The translations under genes were made by a program, and so were the position numbers. DNA of 64,000 bases from Bacteroides ihuae (GTDB lineage: Bacteria > Bacteroidota > Bacteroidia > Bacteroidales > Bacteroidaceae). Below, piece after piece: positions 17,339 to 26,555 of the stretch. The notes beneath the pieces were generated by a model. It ran no database searches and was not told the origin of the DNA. It worked only from the letters and a program-made list of their open reading frames with translations. Numbering within the stretch: position 1 is the first letter of the stretch; the number at the start of each line of letters is the position of its first letter. The DNA lies in NCBI RefSeq assembly GCF_900104585.1, contig NZ_FNVX01000006.1:682001-746000 (forward strand). The letters are read 5' to 3'.

Positions 17339-18355
17339 ATGCTAAAGAAACAAATAAAAAACTTGTGGCAACTTTGCTTCAATGATAGTGACGCTTTTAC
17401 TGACCTTTATTTCACTCATCGGTATAATAATGACGTCAACATCTGTATCCAAAGTGGTGAAGAGATAATTTCTGCGCTTCAAATGTTACCTTACCAAATG
17501 ACTTTTTGCAGCAACGAAGTTCCTACATCATACATTTCGGGAGCGTGTACCCATCCCGACTATAGGGGAAAAGGGGTTATGCGTGAGTTACTTTCACAGG
17601 CATTTGCCCAGATGCAAAGCCAAGGAGTCTTATTTAGCACGTTAATTCCGGCTAGTGATTATCTATTTGATTATTACAGAAAAAACGGATATGCTTCTGT
17701 CTTTAATTATACAGAAGAGAACTATTTCACCAAGGATCTTACTCTCAATTCGAAAGAATTAAGAATAGAAGCAGTTACTGATTTTAAGGAAGATATCTAC
17801 AATTATGTTTCTCATAGAATGGAAGAACGCCCATGCTGCATACAACATACAGTGGCAGACTTTCAAGTCATCCTTACTGACCTCAAATTAGCAAATGGCA
17901 GCATCTTCACGGCTACTCGCGGAAAAAACATTTGTGGAGTCGCATTTTGTTATCCAAACGAACAGACCCTGCAAGTTAACGAATTACTAGCCGACAATAC
18001 GGAAACAGAACAAGCACTATTAAATGAGGCGGCCCGGCAATGGAAATGCGATGAAATAACAGTTATCCGCCCTTTAAAAAAAGGAGCTGAAAAGTTACAT
18101 TTAGGCATGGCCCGTATTATAGATGCCAAGAAAGTATTACAACTCTTTGCCGCTACTTTTCCGCAAGAAGAGATGAATATTGAACTAACTGATGATACAT
18201 TGGCAGCAAACAATGGATATTACTATATGAATAATGGAAAGTGTATGAAGAGCGGAGAAAGGCTACCGGGTACTCATCAGCGACTCAATATTGAGATGTT
18301 GACGCTCAAGATATTTGCACCTCTACAGCCATATATGAGTTTAATGCTCAACTAA
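17339..18355 (+). CDS. GNAT family N-acetyltransferase, two-part
   Basis: A 338-residue protein whose N-terminal GNAT domain shows the acetyl-CoA loop GACTHPDYRGKGVMRELL (about 62-79) and a YYRKNGY motif. The C-terminal half (about 140-338) resembles the second GNAT/SCP2-like part of Eis-type enzymes, but the match is weak. The substrate is unknown. It shares a probable transcript with the DUF2156 gene and is closed by a 24-bp perfect hairpin. Confidence 0.82.
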   Translation: MLKKQIKNLWQLCFNDSDAFTDLYFTHRYNNDVNICIQSGEEIISALQMLPYQMTFCSNEVPTSYISGACTHPDYRGKGVMRELLSQAFAQMQSQGVLFSTLIPASDYLFDYYRKNGYASVFNYTEENYFTKDLTLNSKELRIEAVTDFKEDIYNYVSHRMEERPCCIQHTVADFQVILTDLKLANGSIFTATRGKNICGVAFCYPNEQTLQVNELLADNTETEQALLNEAARQWKCDEITVIRPLKKGAEKLHLGMARIIDAKKVLQLFAATFPQEEMNIELTDDTLAANNGYYYMNNGKCMKSGERLPGTHQRLNIEMLTLKIFAPLQPYMSLMLN

Positions 18356-18445
18356 AAAGAGAACAAAAATCTCTCTCCAAAGTATAGAGCCAATAGAAAT
18401 TCTCTGAGAATAAAAAGCAGAAAGCGTTTTCAAATACAATTTGAT

Positions 18446-18500
18446 TATAAAGAACTAAAAAGGGTTATCCAACACAGATAACCCTTTTTAGTTCTTTATA
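18446..18500. terminator. Bidirectional terminator between the GNAT gene and tldE
   Basis: Perfect 24-bp inverted repeat (18446-18469 and 18477-18500), 7-base loop, with A5 and T5 tracts inside the arms. It serves the convergent genes on both sides; its right arm includes the tldE stop codon (18496-18498). Confidence 0.9.
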
Positions 18501-19815
18501 ATCCACTGAAGTCAACTCCGTCAAACACGAGTGAAGGGATTCTCCAAGAAGATGAAAGCCGCGGATCATTACCTGTTTCAACTAAAGAAGACCACAAGCT
18601 AATCATATTGCCCGTTACATTCATCTCAGAAACAGGGATGGTTAGCTTACCATTTTCAATCAAGAAGCCTTCAATGCCATAAGAAAAATCACCGGTAGAA
18701 CTATTACAGTTCCCGCCATTGAATCCCGTAATCAAGATACCCCTATCAACTCCGGCAGTCAATCCATCAAGGTCTTTCTCTCCCATGTCCATCACCAATA
18801 AAGAAGGTTGGCTGATTGTTGGGTCCACATTCATCTTTTTAGCATTATAGGTATCTATAAAATAAGTTTTCAAAATGCCTCCTTCAAAGACGGGCATACG
18901 TTGGGTGGCAACCCCTTCATTGTCAAAGTAACGGGCACCAGACGACTGCAATAGATGAGGTTCATCTATCAATGTTAGTTTCTCTGCACCTACCTTTTCA
19001 CCCCACTTATTAAGCATAAACGAATTCTTCTGCTGAAGTGCAGAGCCATACAATGCCTGTAATAGCGGAGATACCAAACGGCTAGAGTTAAGCGGATCGA
19101 CAACCATCGTGTATTTGCCCGATTTTACTTTCTTTTGCCCAAGCTTACGCAACACACGCTCCAAAGCTTTGTGCCCTATTCCTTCTTTAATCAGTTTATC
19201 AAAGTAAAGCGAAGATTCGTACCAATAAGAAGAAGGACGAGCTTCACCCTCGCCTCTCATACTCACGCTAGCTGAAAGTGAATACCAAGAACTTTGCGTC
19301 TCACCTTCAAACCCATTACTGGTTAACATGTATCTAAAATCAACCCCATCACTATAGGATGATTCTACAGAAATGATTCGTTGATCCGATCCATAAACCT
19401 CCTCGGCAATGGCTCTTGCCAAAGCGACTTTATCGTCAGGCTGTACAGAATTAAACTTAGGATCCAAAAGTTGTAAATCTGGTTTTCCGCCCTTATAATA
19501 GCGAGAGCTATCAGGAAGCATTCTATATTTATCTTCCGCCAAATAGCGAGTAGATTCAATTCCATTGACAATAAACGATTCCAACTCTTTCTTATCCAAC
19601 CGATTGGTCGAAATAGAGCCATAACGTCCATCAACAAAAAGAGTTAAATTGAGGCTATTTTCAGAAGCTTGTTGCAGTTTATCTATTTTCGTATCACGCA
19701 ATTCGAAAGAACTGTTGGAGCCAGAATAAAGACTTACTTTCGCAGCCTGACAACCGTTTTTCTGAGCAAAGTCCATCGCCCATTGTGCCAGTTTCTTATT
19801 ATTATCTGATATCAT
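18496..19815 (-). CDS. tldE: TldE/PmbA-family protein
   Basis: A 439-residue partner subunit of the TldD/TldE metalloprotease, which degrades unfolded peptides and matures modified peptides such as microcins in E. coli. Family features include TKIDKLQQASENSLNLTLFVDGRYGSISTN near the start, and GFNGGNCNSSTGDFSYGIEGFLIENG near the end. It lacks the HExxxH zinc motif, as expected for the TldE side. It has no signal peptide, unlike its upstream partner. It follows tldD by 27 bp. Confidence 0.92.
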   Translation of the reverse strand: MISDNNKKLAQWAMDFAQKNGCQAAKVSLYSGSNSSFELRDTKIDKLQQASENSLNLTLFVDGRYGSISTNRLDKKELESFIVNGIESTRYLAEDKYRMLPDSSRYYKGGKPDLQLLDPKFNSVQPDDKVALARAIAEEVYGSDQRIISVESSYSDGVDFRYMLTSNGFEGETQSSWYSLSASVSMRGEGEARPSSYWYESSLYFDKLIKEGIGHKALERVLRKLGQKKVKSGKYTMVVDPLNSSRLVSPLLQALYGSALQQKNSFMLNKWGEKVGAEKLTLIDEPHLLQSSGARYFDNEGVATQRMPVFEGGILKTYFIDTYNAKKMNVDPTISQPSLLVMDMGEKDLDGLTAGVDRGILITGFNGGNCNSSTGDFSYGIEGFLIENGKLTIPVSEMNVTGNMISLWSSLVETGNDPRLSSSWRIPSLVFDGVDFSGL

Positions 19816-19842
19816 AATGTATTATTCTTAACCGTTAACAAA

Positions 19843-21366
19843 TTAATTTTCTCCACCTACAGTAAGCTTACTGACCAATGCAGAAGGCATACCACAAGTA
19901 ACAGGGCAAGACTGTCCGTCTTTTCCGCACGTCCAGGTACCATTATCTATTTTATCATTATCAGCTACCATCGTAATATCAGCCAACGCTTTCGGCCCAT
20001 TACCAATAATATTGATATCCTTGATAGGTTGCGTCAACTTACCATCTTCTATCAGATACCCGGATTTCACAAAGAAAGTAAAGTCGCCTGCACCAATTTG
20101 TACCTGCCCATTAGTGAATTGATCAACAAAGATACCCTTCTTTACTGAAGCAATGATCTCTTCTTCTTTCAGATTACCTGCTTCCATGTAAGTAGCTCGC
20201 ATCCGGGGAATAGGAGCGTTGCGGAAAGACTCACGACGTCCGTTACCGGTAGAGGCAATGCCGTAATGCTTGGCGCTGATACGGTCGTGCAAATAACTTG
20301 TCAATACACCATCTTTCACAATATACGTCTTTTGCCCTTCAGTACCTTCATCGTCTATATTCACCGACCCTCTATTAAAAGGAATCGTACCATCATCTAC
20401 TACATTGATATGTTCACTGCACACCTTCTTATTCAATTGACCGGAGAAGATTGATACATTTTTTCTATTAAAGTCAGCCTCGAAGGCATGTCCGATAGCC
20501 TCATGGAGCAAAATACCGGAACCACCGGCCCCCATCACAACAGCCATCTCACCTCCTTTAGGCTTCACGGCTTTAAAGAGAATAGACGTTTTCGCTACTG
20601 CTTCCTGCGCAATAAGATCAACAATATCATCTGTCAGAAACTCAAATCCCATGCGATAAGCACGAGCCGCATAGCCATTTTCTATCTTTCCATTTTCCTC
20701 CATAATGCAAACAGCACCAAAAGTTACCATTGGTCGATAGTCGTAATACATCACCCCTTCCGAGTTGCAGAATAGAATATGTGAAGTGGTATCTGTAAGC
20801 GAAGCCGATACTTTGTGTACCCGCTTATCGAGAGCAAAAATCCTATCGTTGAGACGTTGCAGGAAAGGCATTTTATCTTTCAGTATAATCTCTTCCCATG
20901 CTGTTTTTATAGAATAATAGTTCTTCTTAATGGATTTCACAGTAAGATCAACCGGAGATTTCACTTTACCACTCGTAGCAATCCGTGCAGCTGTCCGAGC
21001 AGCTTTTAGCATCTCATCAATCGTCACGTTTTCCACATAAGCATAGCCACTTTGATCTCCTGCAAGTACTCTGATACCCACACCAAAGTCAATGTTCGAG
21101 TTACAACGATTTACAGCTCCGTCTTGCAAGCCAACGTAGTTATTAAATGTATGTTCAAAGAAAAGATCAGCATAATCCCCTCCTTTTTCGAGAGCCACAG
21201 AAAGGACTCTTTTCATATCCTCCTCACTCACTCCAAAATGTTTCAAAGCAGAAGAAACACCCGACAAATCATGAGGCCCACTCAAGCTTGCATGCAGTAT
21301 TGACGGTGTTGCCACTGAGCCTAACATAATCATACCTCCGGTTTTTAAAAAGTTACGTCTGTCCAT
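19843..21366 (-). CDS. tldD: TldD-family zinc protease with a twin-arginine-like signal
   Basis: A 507-residue catalytic subunit. The zinc motif HEAIGH is at 288-293, followed by EADF, and GCTCG-like cysteines appear near the C-terminus (CGKDGQSCPVTCGMPS), as in the family. The N-terminus reads MDRRNFLKTGGMIMLGSV, a twin-arginine-type signal followed by a hydrophobic stretch, absent from E. coli TldD. It is first of the tldD-tldE pair and 43 bp downstream of the cdaA-like gene. Export is predicted, not shown. Confidence 0.92.
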   Translation of the reverse strand: MDRRNFLKTGGMIMLGSVATPSILHASLSGPHDLSGVSSALKHFGVSEEDMKRVLSVALEKGGDYADLFFEHTFNNYVGLQDGAVNRCNSNIDFGVGIRVLAGDQSGYAYVENVTIDEMLKAARTAARIATSGKVKSPVDLTVKSIKKNYYSIKTAWEEIILKDKMPFLQRLNDRIFALDKRVHKVSASLTDTTSHILFCNSEGVMYYDYRPMVTFGAVCIMEENGKIENGYAARAYRMGFEFLTDDIVDLIAQEAVAKTSILFKAVKPKGGEMAVVMGAGGSGILLHEAIGHAFEADFNRKNVSIFSGQLNKKVCSEHINVVDDGTIPFNRGSVNIDDEGTEGQKTYIVKDGVLTSYLHDRISAKHYGIASTGNGRRESFRNAPIPRMRATYMEAGNLKEEEIIASVKKGIFVDQFTNGQVQIGAGDFTFFVKSGYLIEDGKLTQPIKDINIIGNGPKALADITMVADNDKIDNGTWTCGKDGQSCPVTCGMPSALVSKLTVGGEN

Positions 21367-21409
21367 AACAATGTTATTTTTCTATTATTCAATTATTTAT
21401 GGTTCACTT

Positions 21410-22174
21410 TTATTCATCTTTAGTCAGTAGACTTTCTAGCTCTTCAGCACTAAGTCGAAGATAAAATTGTCCACGATATGCGATAGAAATAGATCCGGTC
21501 TCTTCGGAAACAATGATGGCATGTGCATCTGTATGCTGGGAGATACCCATTGCCGCACGATGACGCAAACCCAGCTCTTTTGGTATATCGAGATTATGCG
21601 ACACCGGCAAAATACATCCCGCTGCCTTTATTTTCTTTTTTCCTATAATCATAGCTCCATCGTGCAACGGACTATTCTTGAAAAAGATGTTTTCAATCAA
21701 TCTCTGATTAATATCCGCATTAATCATTTCTCCCGAATGCAAAGCCTCATCCAACGGTATGTTATGTTCCATCACAATCAGTGCCCCTACTTTTTGCTTA
21801 CTCATACTAATACAAGCCATCACAATAGGCATAATATCATCGCGTTCTAAAGACTCTTTCTTGTTTCCCGTAAGAAAGCGCACTAGTATACTTGCCCGTT
21901 GATGCGAACCCAGTGTTAGCAAAAAGCGACGAATCTCATCTTGAAACAATACGATCAGGGCAAGTACACCTACACTAACCAACTTATCAAAGATGGAACC
22001 CAACAAGCGCATCTCCAGCACTTGAGAAACCACCAACCAGATGAGAATAAAAACTAGAATGCCTGTAAAAACATTAATTGATCCCGATGCCTTCATCAAT
22101 TTGTATGTGTAATACAATAATAAAGCAACAGATAGTATGTCGATAAAATCTTTTATTCCAAACTCAAAAAACAT
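21410..22174 (-). CDS. cdaA: CdaA-type diadenylate cyclase
   Basis: Makes cyclic di-AMP from two ATP. The 254-residue protein has three N-terminal membrane helices (about 12-80) and a DAC domain with the two active-site blocks LHDGAMII (DGA at 172-174) and RHRAAMG (204-208). This is the CdaA/DacA layout rather than DisA. It lies between folP and tldD on the same strand. The CBS-containing betaine ATPase in the same window is a possible, untested target. Confidence 0.95.
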   Translation of the reverse strand: MFFEFGIKDFIDILSVALLLYYTYKLMKASGSINVFTGILVFILIWLVVSQVLEMRLLGSIFDKLVSVGVLALIVLFQDEIRRFLLTLGSHQRASILVRFLTGNKKESLERDDIMPIVMACISMSKQKVGALIVMEHNIPLDEALHSGEMINADINQRLIENIFFKNSPLHDGAMIIGKKKIKAAGCILPVSHNLDIPKELGLRHRAAMGISQHTDAHAIIVSEETGSISIAYRGQFYLRLSAEELESLLTKDE

Positions 22175-22208
22175 AGTTCTTATTTATAATTTAAAGTATC
22201 CTCCTTTA

Positions 22209-23063
22209 CTATTTCTCGAAAGAATGCACGTACTCAACCATCTTAACGGTTTCTACCGCCTCCTTTACATCGTGTACACGTAAGATATCAGCACCTTTCA
22301 TCAGCGCGATTGTGTTTAGTGCAGTTGTTCCGTTTAATGCTTCTTCCGAAGGTACATTCAACAAGTGAGTAATCATCGACTTGCGTGAAACTCCAACCAA
22401 CAAAGGAAGCTCAAATATCCTGAAATCGTCGAGGCATCCCATGAGTTCATAGTTATGTTCCTGTGTTTTTCCAAAACCAAAGCCAGGATCAAGAATGATG
22501 TCATTCATCCCCAATTCTCTTAATTGCTCTACTTTCCTTGCAAAATACAGAAACACCTCTTTTATCAGATTATTATAGTGGGGAGCTTTCTGCATATTTT
22601 GAGGAGTTCCCTGCATGTGCATTATGATATAAGGTACATGCAACTTTGCCACAGTTTCAAACATTCGTTCGTCCATCTCTCCCGCAGCGATGTCATTAAT
22701 AATAGCTACTCCGTATTCTTTCACACACCATTCGGCCACATCAGCTCGAAAAGTATCGACTGATATCACTGCGTCCGGATGATTGCGATTTATAATTTCA
22801 AGTCCTGTTTGCAAACGTTTCATTTCTTCTTCCTGAGAAATATGTTCGGCATTGGGCCGTGAAGAATAAGCACCGATATCAATGATTGAGGCACCCTCAT
22901 CAATTATTTGTTGAGCACGTGTAGCTATTTCCGCTTCTGTCTGCTTACGACTATCAGCATAAAACGAATCGGGGGTTACATTAAGAATGCCCATTATCTG
23001 AGGAACAGACAGATCAAGTAAATGCCCATTGACATTGATATATTTAGGGAAAGATGACTTCAT
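22209..23063 (-). CDS. folP: Dihydropteroate synthase
   Basis: Condenses p-aminobenzoate with 6-hydroxymethyl-dihydropterin pyrophosphate in folate synthesis. The 284 residues have the standard blocks MGILNVTPDSFY, IIDIGAYSSRP, INDIAAGEMD, ILDPGFGFGKT and VGVSRKSMI. It is first of a folP-cdaA-(tldD-tldE) run and divergent from murF. Confidence 0.97.
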   Translation of the reverse strand: MKSSFPKYINVNGHLLDLSVPQIMGILNVTPDSFYADSRKQTEAEIATRAQQIIDEGASIIDIGAYSSRPNAEHISQEEEMKRLQTGLEIINRNHPDAVISVDTFRADVAEWCVKEYGVAIINDIAAGEMDERMFETVAKLHVPYIIMHMQGTPQNMQKAPHYNNLIKEVFLYFARKVEQLRELGMNDIILDPGFGFGKTQEHNYELMGCLDDFRIFELPLLVGVSRKSMITHLLNVPSEEALNGTTALNTIALMKGADILRVHDVKEAVETVKMVEYVHSFEK

Positions 23064-23090
23064 TATGTATGAATTTGGGGATTGAATATT

Positions 23091-23099
23091 GCAAAAATA
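23091..23099 (-). promoter_or_regulatory. -7 element for folP
   Basis: Minus-strand TATTTTTGC matches TAnnTTTGY, 28 bp upstream of the folP ATG. No clear -33 box is seen. Confidence 0.6.
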
Positions 23100-23161
23100 C
23101 AGATTATTCTCGTATAAACTTATTCATATATAAAAAAGTTACGACTTAAAAGAATATCACG

Positions 23162-23170
23162 TATATTTGT
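23162..23170 (+). promoter_or_regulatory. -7 element for murF
   Basis: TATATTTGT matches TAnnTTTGY and ends 20 bp before the murF ATG at 23191, so the leader is short and the upstream in-frame TTG (23167) is not a start. Confidence 0.6.
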
Positions 23171-23190
23171 CCCCTGTAAAAAACAAAGAT

Positions 23191-24489
23191 ATGGATATTT
23201 CAGCTCTATACAAAGTCTTCCTAAACTGCTGTGGCGTAACAACAGACAGCCGTCACTGCCCCGCAGGCTCACTATTCATTGCCCTTAAGGGCGAGTCTTT
23301 CAATGGTAATGCCTTTGCTGCCCAAGCTCTCAAAGGCGGATGCGCGTACGCAGTAATTGACGAGTCACAATATGCCATTGCGGGAGATAAGCGATTCATT
23401 GTAGTAGATGATTGTTTAGCCACTTTACAACAATTGGCCAATTTCCATCGCCGGCGACTAGCCACTAAGGTTATTGGTATCACCGGAACAAATGGGAAGA
23501 CTACTACAAAAGAATTGATTGCAGCCGTATTGCTCCAATCGCACAATGTACTCTATACCCAAGGCAATCTGAATAATCACATCGGTGTACCGCTAACTCT
23601 GCTGCAACTTACCTCCGAGCACGACTTAGCTGTTATTGAAATGGGTGCCAATCATCCCGGAGAAATCAAAACATTGGTTCATATTGCCGAACCCGACTAT
23701 GGCATCATCACCAATGTTGGTAAAGCACATCTAGAAGGCTTCGGTTCTTTCGAAGGAGTGATAAGGACAAAGGGAGAATTATATGACTATTTGCGAGAAA
23801 AAGGAGATTCTACCGTGTTCATTCATCACGATAATCCGTTCCTAATGGATATTGCTAAAGGAGTGAACTTAATTCCCTATGGAAGTGATAACACTCTTTA
23901 TGTGAACGGAAAAGTTACAGGAAACTCGCCTTATCTAGCTTTTGAGTGGAAAGCAGGTGCCAATGGTGAATATCACAAGGTTGAGACACAACTCATCGGT
24001 GAATATAACTTTTCAAACGCATTGGCTGCAGTCACCATTGGACGATATTTTGGCGTGGAACCTCAGAAGATAGACAAAGCTTTGACAGGATATGTGCCAC
24101 AAAACAATCGTTCGCAACTAAAAAAGACTGAAGACAACACTCTCATTATTGATGCATACAATGCAAACCCTACCAGTATGATGGCGGCTCTTCAAAACTT
24201 CCACAACATGAAAGCGGAACACAAAATGCTTCTGCTGGGAGATATGAGAGAATTGGGTGCCGATAGCATAAACGAGCATCAGAAGATAGTAGACTATATC
24301 AATGAATGCAATTTTGAAGAAGTAATGCTCGTTGGTGACCAATTTGCTGCGACAAAGCACTCTTACAAGGTTTATGATAATGTAGACGAAGTGATTAAAA
24401 CATTTCAAGATAACAAACCCAAAGGATGTACCATCTTGGTGAAAGGATCTAACGGAACAAAATTGAGTAAAGTAGTCAACTATCTATAA
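23191..24489 (+). CDS. murF: UDP-N-acetylmuramoyl-tripeptide--D-alanyl-D-alanine ligase
   Basis: Adds D-Ala-D-Ala to the UDP-MurNAc-tripeptide in the cytoplasm. The 432-residue protein contains the Mur ligase P-loop GITGTNGKTTTKE, then NLNNHIGVPLTLL, IEMGANHPGEI and DAYNANPTSM, the MurF-specific last-domain motif. The ATG at 23191 is preferred because the promoter -7 box overlaps the longer in-frame start. It stands alone and is followed by a terminator. Confidence 0.96.
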   Translation: MDISALYKVFLNCCGVTTDSRHCPAGSLFIALKGESFNGNAFAAQALKGGCAYAVIDESQYAIAGDKRFIVVDDCLATLQQLANFHRRRLATKVIGITGTNGKTTTKELIAAVLLQSHNVLYTQGNLNNHIGVPLTLLQLTSEHDLAVIEMGANHPGEIKTLVHIAEPDYGIITNVGKAHLEGFGSFEGVIRTKGELYDYLREKGDSTVFIHHDNPFLMDIAKGVNLIPYGSDNTLYVNGKVTGNSPYLAFEWKAGANGEYHKVETQLIGEYNFSNALAAVTIGRYFGVEPQKIDKALTGYVPQNNRSQLKKTEDNTLIIDAYNANPTSMMAALQNFHNMKAEHKMLLLGDMRELGADSINEHQKIVDYINECNFEEVMLVGDQFAATKHSYKVYDNVDEVIKTFQDNKPKGCTILVKGSNGTKLSKVVNYL

Positions 24490-24494
24490 CACAC

Positions 24495-24544
24495 AAAATA
24501 AAGGCTAACTGTAACTTATGTAAAGTTGGGTTAGCCTTTATTTT
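24495..24544. terminator. Terminator between murF and the S41 protease gene
   Basis: 15-bp inverted repeat (24495-24509 and 24530-24544) with an inner AACTT/AAGTT stem in the loop and a T tract. It sits between converging genes and can serve both. Confidence 0.88.
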
Positions 24545-24552
24545 TTCTGGAT

Positions 24553-26034
24553 TTATTTGTTAAATTCAAAGCGTCTAGGCAGTTCTATCATTTTTCCAGC
24601 CAATGCTCCTGCACGGTTCACAGCACCACTTAATGCCCTCGGAGTAAAAGAGAGAGCTCTTGTTTTTTTCGCAGAAGCAGAGATATTACCGGTAATCACC
24701 TCCAGAGCTTTGGCCAAAAGAGGTTCAGCTTCATCACCCATCGAGTAACCATCAAAAAAGTTATCTACGACTTCATATGTTGGCTTAAAACCATCAGGCA
24801 TACACGGTGTATTCCCATTCTTATCGGAATATCGATAAACCATTGCATATATCCCCCAGTTGTCAAGAGCCTTGTCCGGACTTTTATAGATCATATCTGG
24901 CGTAAAGACAATGCCACCACAATATTTACCGGCAGTCTGCTCACCAATGGTTTTTACAGACATATAGGGTGAAAGCCCTGTAATGGTAGCTTCAGAAGCT
25001 GAAGCAGTGCCACCTGAAACCAATACGTACAGATTAAGTCCATTCAAGTTAGCATCTTGAACAGAAAGAGATTCATTTACTCCTTCCTCATTCTCATAGC
25101 TAAAATTATACTTATAATATTCGTTCAAATCTTCTCCTTGCGATTTCCAATACTTAGAATAAGCATCGTTCCACGTTTGTTGCAAATAAATTTGATCTCC
25201 AGAAGCGACTATATTGTTTGGCGCCAGAATGCTACTTAATAACTGAGCCGTAAGCGAGTATCCTCCTCCGTTATAACGTAAGTCAAGTACCACATCAGTC
25301 ACCCCTTCAGCTTTAAAAGAGTTAAATACCTCCAGTAATTTAGCGTGTGATTTCAAAACATAATCCGTATAAAACAAATAACCAATCTTATGTGTACCTG
25401 CATCTATTACCTTATATACATTGACTGGATCTTGATACATATCCACTGCAGTAAGAGAGACTGTTATACCATTAGGCCTAATACTAGTGTCACTTAAATT
25501 AGCCATACCAAGATCAATAGTAGGAGAATAGAAGAGATTGGTATAATTGCTTGTGGTAATATTAGTACCATTCATCAGTTGAATGATATCACCTCGTTTC
25601 AATCCGGCCTTCTCTGCAGGAGTACCGGGATAGACAAACTGAACAACAGCATAACAATCCGTTTCAGAGTTACTAAAGAGATATACGCCAAGCGAATAAC
25701 CAAAGGAAGTACCTTCACCTGCAAAATTATCATTCAGACCAGCAACGTCATCTGTCAGAGTAGTCCAATGGTCAGCGGAATTTCTAATCCTTTTTACCAT
25801 AGCAATTGGATCGGTTTCCGTACTGACATCAACTGTTGGAATCTCAGAACTCCATAAATAAACATCTTGCAATACATCGAGTGCGAATTGGTTGACCTTT
25901 TGTGTCGCTGCGGGAACAGCACCTTCATCATCTACGGGATCATCGTCATCATTACAGCTACTTAAAAACATAATGCTTGCCAGAACAGAAAATATAGCAA
26001 GTAATCTCCATTGTTTTTTTTTCATATTTTTCAA
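24553..26034 (-). CDS. S41 family carboxyl-terminal-processing protease, lipoprotein
   Basis: A 493-residue envelope protease. The lipoprotein signal ends LSSC (lipidated Cys27), followed by an acidic stretch. A PDZ domain (about 120-200) contains FVYPGTPAEKAGLKRGD. The S41 peptidase domain has VVLDLRYNGGGY, VSGGTASASEA with the expected nucleophile serine, and GEQTAGKYCGG with the expected general-base lysine. Substrates are unknown. It follows the VanZ-like gene by 24 bp and is probably co-transcribed with it. Confidence 0.9.
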   Translation of the reverse strand: MKNMKKKQWRLLAIFSVLASIMFLSSCNDDDDPVDDEGAVPAATQKVNQFALDVLQDVYLWSSEIPTVDVSTETDPIAMVKRIRNSADHWTTLTDDVAGLNDNFAGEGTSFGYSLGVYLFSNSETDCYAVVQFVYPGTPAEKAGLKRGDIIQLMNGTNITTSNYTNLFYSPTIDLGMANLSDTSIRPNGITVSLTAVDMYQDPVNVYKVIDAGTHKIGYLFYTDYVLKSHAKLLEVFNSFKAEGVTDVVLDLRYNGGGYSLTAQLLSSILAPNNIVASGDQIYLQQTWNDAYSKYWKSQGEDLNEYYKYNFSYENEEGVNESLSVQDANLNGLNLYVLVSGGTASASEATITGLSPYMSVKTIGEQTAGKYCGGIVFTPDMIYKSPDKALDNWGIYAMVYRYSDKNGNTPCMPDGFKPTYEVVDNFFDGYSMGDEAEPLLAKALEVITGNISASAKKTRALSFTPRALSGAVNRAGALAGKMIELPRRFEFNK

Positions 26035-26058
26035 TTATTAGTTTAGTTACCAAGCAGT

Positions 26059-26451
26059 TCATTTCTTCTGTAGCATCCGCGGACGAACAATGTAATATGC
26101 TACCAGACTAGCCAGTACGGCTCCTGTTGAGTTAGCCGCAAAATCAAACCAATCGCCTCCACGATAAGTAGTACAATAAGCTTGAAGTAGCTCCACACAT
26201 CCGCTAAACAGCACAGGACAAAGAAGAGCGCCCAGCCATCCATGCCACATTGGAGAAGCAACTTTTCGGTGAGAGCGTAAAAACTCAAGCCACAACATGC
26301 CCGACATGCCAAAGTACATACAGAAATGCACTATCTTATCGAAATTAGGGATCTTACTAAGTTCGGTAGAAGGGGGCTTAAAAAAGGACAAATAAATCAC
26401 TATCAAGATAATAGTAAGTGATACGGGATATCTTTTTATATAACGAAACAT
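26059..26451 (-). CDS. VanZ-like family membrane protein
   Basis: A 130-residue protein with about four membrane helices and the VanZ-family blocks IPNFDKIVHFCMYFGMSGMLW and GGDWFDFAANSTGAVLASLV. The family is named after a teicoplanin resistance accessory protein, but most members have no known job and this one should not be read as a resistance gene. It shares a short divergent promoter region with the SNF symporter gene. Confidence 0.85.
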   Translation of the reverse strand: MFRYIKRYPVSLTIILIVIYLSFFKPPSTELSKIPNFDKIVHFCMYFGMSGMLWLEFLRSHRKVASPMWHGWLGALLCPVLFSGCVELLQAYCTTYRGGDWFDFAANSTGAVLASLVAYYIVRPRMLQKK

Positions 26452-26477
26452 AGACTAAGTTTATTGTATTATAGAAT

Positions 26478-26507
26478 ACAAAAGTAAGAAACATTTTCTA
26501 TATTTGC
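26478..26507. promoter_or_regulatory. Interlocking divergent promoters, vanZ-like and SNF symporter
   Basis: Minus-strand -7 TACTTTTGT (26478-26486) serves the VanZ-like gene; plus-strand -7 TATATTTGC (26499-26507) serves the symporter. Each -7 box falls where the other promoter's -33 should be. No good TTTG -33 box is seen for either. Confidence 0.55.
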
Positions 26508-26555
26508 AGCAATTTGAGCAGTATAATATCAAAATAGCAAGACAAAAGACATACA

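Noticed and set aside
26059..26451. Reading the VanZ-like protein as glycopeptide resistance
   Set aside because: Only the broad family matches; no van genes are present.
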